NCBI GenBank assembly: GCA_947302655.1
Contig: CAMYVW010000001.1
Location: forward strand, 1 to 64,000
Direction: 5' to 3'
DNA length: 64,000 nucleotides
Source of the DNA: an uncultured Mycoplasmatota bacterium
GTDB taxonomy: Bacteria; Bacillota_I; Bacilli_A; RF39; UBA660
The notes below the pieces were generated by a model that did not search any database, was not told where the DNA came from, and was given only the letters and a program-made list of their open reading frames with translations. The position numbers were made by a program, and so were the translations under genes. Shown one piece after another: positions 61,451 to 64,000 of this stretch (its first letter is position 1; each line of letters begins with the position of its first letter).

Positions 61451-63822
61451 TAGTTATTTCTTAACTCAGCATTTAGTTCAGTAGTTACTTTATCAATAAT
61501 ATTATTAAATACTATCATAACTTCTTCATAAGAAAGTGTTCTAGTATCATCTTTAAATGTTAAGTTATAAGCCATAGATTTTTTACCTGGTTTAATATCC
61601 CTATATATATCAAAGATATCTATAGAATCAAGTAATCTTCCACCAGCTTTTTTAATTAATTCTTCTAATTCTTTATTAGTTACTTCATTTTCAACTATAA
61701 ATGCAACATCTTTTTTAATAGATGGATATTTAGATGCTTCTTTATATTTAAGAGGTTTAGTTGTAAGTTTATATAATGAAGTCATTGATATTTCAGCAAC
61801 ATATACATCATCCTTATAAATAGATGGATGTACTTTACCAATAATACCAATTGGATTTCTATCAACTAATATTTTAGCACTTACACCTGGATGTAGTTCT
61901 TTAACTTCAACTTTTTCAAATGAATATCTATTTTTAAATCCTAAATATTTAAGTAAGTTTTCAACAATTCCCTTTAGTAGATAAAAATCAGCTTTAATAT
62001 TAACATTATTAACTTTATTTGAAATATAAGTTCCTTTCATAAGCATTGCAATCTTATGATCTTCTTTATATTCTTTATCATATGTTTTAGCTATTTCATA
62101 AATGTTAATATCTTCTACTTTTCTAGCTTTGTTATATTCATAAACATTTAATAATGATGGAATTAAAGAAGTTCTAATTACAGATTTATCTTGACTCATT
62201 GGAGAAGGAAGTGTAATTGATTCTCTATCATCATATTTAAACATTGATGCCATCTTAGGACTAGTTAATGTATAAGTTTTAACCTCGTTTAATCCAAGAC
62301 TTCTTAATCTTCTTGAAGATGCTTTTCGAATTCCAACATCTCCCTTATATTCTCCTCGTCTCATAGCTATTTCAGGAAGTGTACTTACAAGATTATGATA
62401 TCCATAAAGTCTTCCAATTTCTTCAGCCATATCAGCAACGTTTGGATCTATATCAAGTCTTCTTCTTGGAATTATACATTTAAACTTATGATCGTTTAAA
62501 GTATATTTAAAATCAAGTCTTTTAAGTTCAGTTTCCATATCAGAATCACTTATTTCAATACCTAGGTACTTATTAATTTGATCTGATGTAAATTCAACAA
62601 TCTTTTCCGTCTTATCAACTTTATCATGAAGTACTTCACCATCTATTATAGTAGCTGATGCATATTCTTCTAAAAGTGATAAACATCTTTCCATTGCAAG
62701 ATCAGTATATTCATAATTTAAACCTTTACCGTATCTTTTAGATGCTTCAGATTTAAGTTGTAATTTCTCAGCTGTATTTCTTATTGCAACAGCATCAAAG
62801 ATGGCTGCTTCAATAAATATATTTTTAGTGTTTTCATCTACTTCAGTATTAAGTCCACCCATAACACCAGCAATACATGTTGGAATTTTTCCATCTGTGA
62901 TAACTATATCTTTTGAAGATAATGTTCTTTCAACATTATCAAGAGTTGTAATTGTTTCATTATCGTTAGCATTTCTAACTAATACTTCTTTACCTAGTTT
63001 ATCTAAATCAAAGAAGTGAGTTGGTTGACCAAATTCAAGCATAACGAAGTTGGAAATATCAACAACATTATTAATAGGTCTCATTCCTGCAGCTATAAGT
63101 CTTTGTTTTATCCACTCAGGTGAATCTCCTATTTTTACATTCCTAACAACTCTACCTTTATAATATGGACATAAATCAGTATCTACTTTTAATGAAATAT
63201 AATTGTTAGTATTATCTGATTTATCAACACTATATTTAGTTTCTGGAAGTGTAACAGGTTTATTTAAAATAGTACCAACTTCATAAGCAAAACCAATATG
63301 ATAGTAACAATCGTTGTTTCTATGTTTATGATAATCTAAATCATATAAGGTATCATCACAACCAAGATATTCCATAGCATCCATACCAACTGGTGCATCA
63401 GATGGTAATTCTGCTACACCTTTAGCATAGTTTTCTTCTGTTTTTTCTTCTAAACCTAATTCGAAAAGAGCACAAATCATACCATTTGATTCAACACCAC
63501 GGATTTTACCAACTTTGATTTCAAAATCTCCAGGTAATATAGCTCCAGGTAAAGCAACAATTACTTTGATACCTTTTCTAACGTTATGAGCACCACATAC
63601 TATTTGTAGTACTTCTTTTCCAGTATTAACATTACATACGTGTAGATGATCTGAATCAGGATGATCAACACAATCAACTACTTCACCAACTACTAAATTA
63701 TTAATGTGATTTGTAACAACAGCTTCGATATTAACGCCTGCTTTTGTTATTTTAGTTGCAAGTTCTACTAAATTTTCTCCGTCAAGATTAACATAATCTT
63801 TGACCCATTTCATTGATATCAT
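61450..63822 (-). CDS. pheT: Phenylalanyl-tRNA synthetase beta subunit
   Basis: 790 residues, full length. N-terminal tRNA-binding (OB) domain VVTNHINNLVVGEVVDCVDH with HVCNVNTGKEVLQIVCGAHN; B3/4 editing domain; B5 with TEKIVEFTSDQINKYLGI; core IGRLYGYHNLVSTLP; C-terminal FDX-ACB anticodon domain (KYPSIKKDVAFIVENEVTNK). AGGAGG at 63831-63836 (minus strand) selects ATG 63822; a longer reading from 63846 would run into pheS. One base separates it from the pheS stop. Confidence 0.97.
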   Translation of the reverse strand: MISMKWVKDYVNLDGENLVELATKITKAGVNIEAVVTNHINNLVVGEVVDCVDHPDSDHLHVCNVNTGKEVLQIVCGAHNVRKGIKVIVALPGAILPGDFEIKVGKIRGVESNGMICALFELGLEEKTEENYAKGVAELPSDAPVGMDAMEYLGCDDTLYDLDYHKHRNNDCYYHIGFAYEVGTILNKPVTLPETKYSVDKSDNTNNYISLKVDTDLCPYYKGRVVRNVKIGDSPEWIKQRLIAAGMRPINNVVDISNFVMLEFGQPTHFFDLDKLGKEVLVRNANDNETITTLDNVERTLSSKDIVITDGKIPTCIAGVMGGLNTEVDENTKNIFIEAAIFDAVAIRNTAEKLQLKSEASKRYGKGLNYEYTDLAMERCLSLLEEYASATIIDGEVLHDKVDKTEKIVEFTSDQINKYLGIEISDSDMETELKRLDFKYTLNDHKFKCIIPRRRLDIDPNVADMAEEIGRLYGYHNLVSTLPEIAMRRGEYKGDVGIRKASSRRLRSLGLNEVKTYTLTSPKMASMFKYDDRESITLPSPMSQDKSVIRTSLIPSLLNVYEYNKARKVEDINIYEIAKTYDKEYKEDHKIAMLMKGTYISNKVNNVNIKADFYLLKGIVENLLKYLGFKNRYSFEKVEVKELHPGVSAKILVDRNPIGIIGKVHPSIYKDDVYVAEISMTSLYKLTTKPLKYKEASKYPSIKKDVAFIVENEVTNKELEELIKKAGGRLLDSIDIFDIYRDIKPGKKSMAYNLTFKDDTRTLSYEEVMIVFNNIIDKVTTELNAELRNN

Positions 63823-63823
63823 A

Positions 63824-64000
<177 letters not shown>

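Overview
The window comes from a low-GC, standard-code Firmicute. It is AT-rich with an AGA-heavy codon style and strong Shine-Dalgarno sites. The prfB gene uses a UGA-dependent programmed frameshift, and walJ ends in TGA, so UGA is a stop codon and the Mycoplasma code is excluded. Compact near-origin synteny, an apparent lack of rpmD (L30), and Spo0A and GerQ homologues suggest a gut Bacilli lineage near the Mollicutes/Erysipelotrichales/RF39 branch that still has, or recently had, a sporulation programme. The lineage name is inference; the gene calls rest on motifs read directly.

Layout. 1-3.4 kb is the accessory-looking end: a large gene of ten zinc-ribbon repeats around a PD-(D/E)XK-type nuclease segment, then a 420-base non-coding stretch with a promoter, tandem DnaA-box-like motifs, a SEC-C mini-ORF and a small basic protein. 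3.4-11.6 kb holds unknown genes with trxB, prfB, tilS and ftsH. 11.7-27.5 kb is a condensed version of the conserved region beside oriC in Bacilli: parA-parB-mscS-DUF951-abgT-ychF, rpsF-ssb-rpsR, rplI-dnaB-M23 peptidase-walJ-rlmH. It is interrupted at 17-21.7 kb by a cell-surface cluster (phosphodiester glycosidase, membrane protein, GT2-GtrA fusion, secreted PIG-L deacetylase). 27.5-31.4 kb has a tryptophan T-box with trpS, then a nucleoside phosphorylase, ung, a LemA-like protein and gerQ. 31.4-37.8 kb has yitT, ftsE-ftsX-M23 hydrolase, yvcK, whiA and clpP. 37.9-44.9 kb has a TGS-uridine kinase fusion and a glycolytic cluster gap-pgk-tpiA-[spo0A]-gpmI.

45-59.2 kb is the S10-spc-alpha ribosomal supercluster from rpsJ to rplQ, with secY, adk, map, infA, rpmJ and rpoA. 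59.3-61.4 kb has a large coiled-coil protein and a small acidic protein of unknown function. 61.4-64 kb has pheT and the 3' end of pheS on the minus strand.

The genes are mostly housekeeping: translation, chromosome segregation and replication, envelope remodelling and glycolysis. The most unusual observations are the zinc-ribbon/nuclease repeat protein, a Rho-N/SAP-like tail on FtsH, the convergent pairs ung/lemA and whiA/clpP whose terminators are built into each other's coding ends, spo0A inserted in the glycolytic cluster beside a Spo0A-box-like site, and opposite-charge tails on ribosomal proteins L3 and L24. I saw no tRNA, rRNA, CRISPR array, transposase or integrase.
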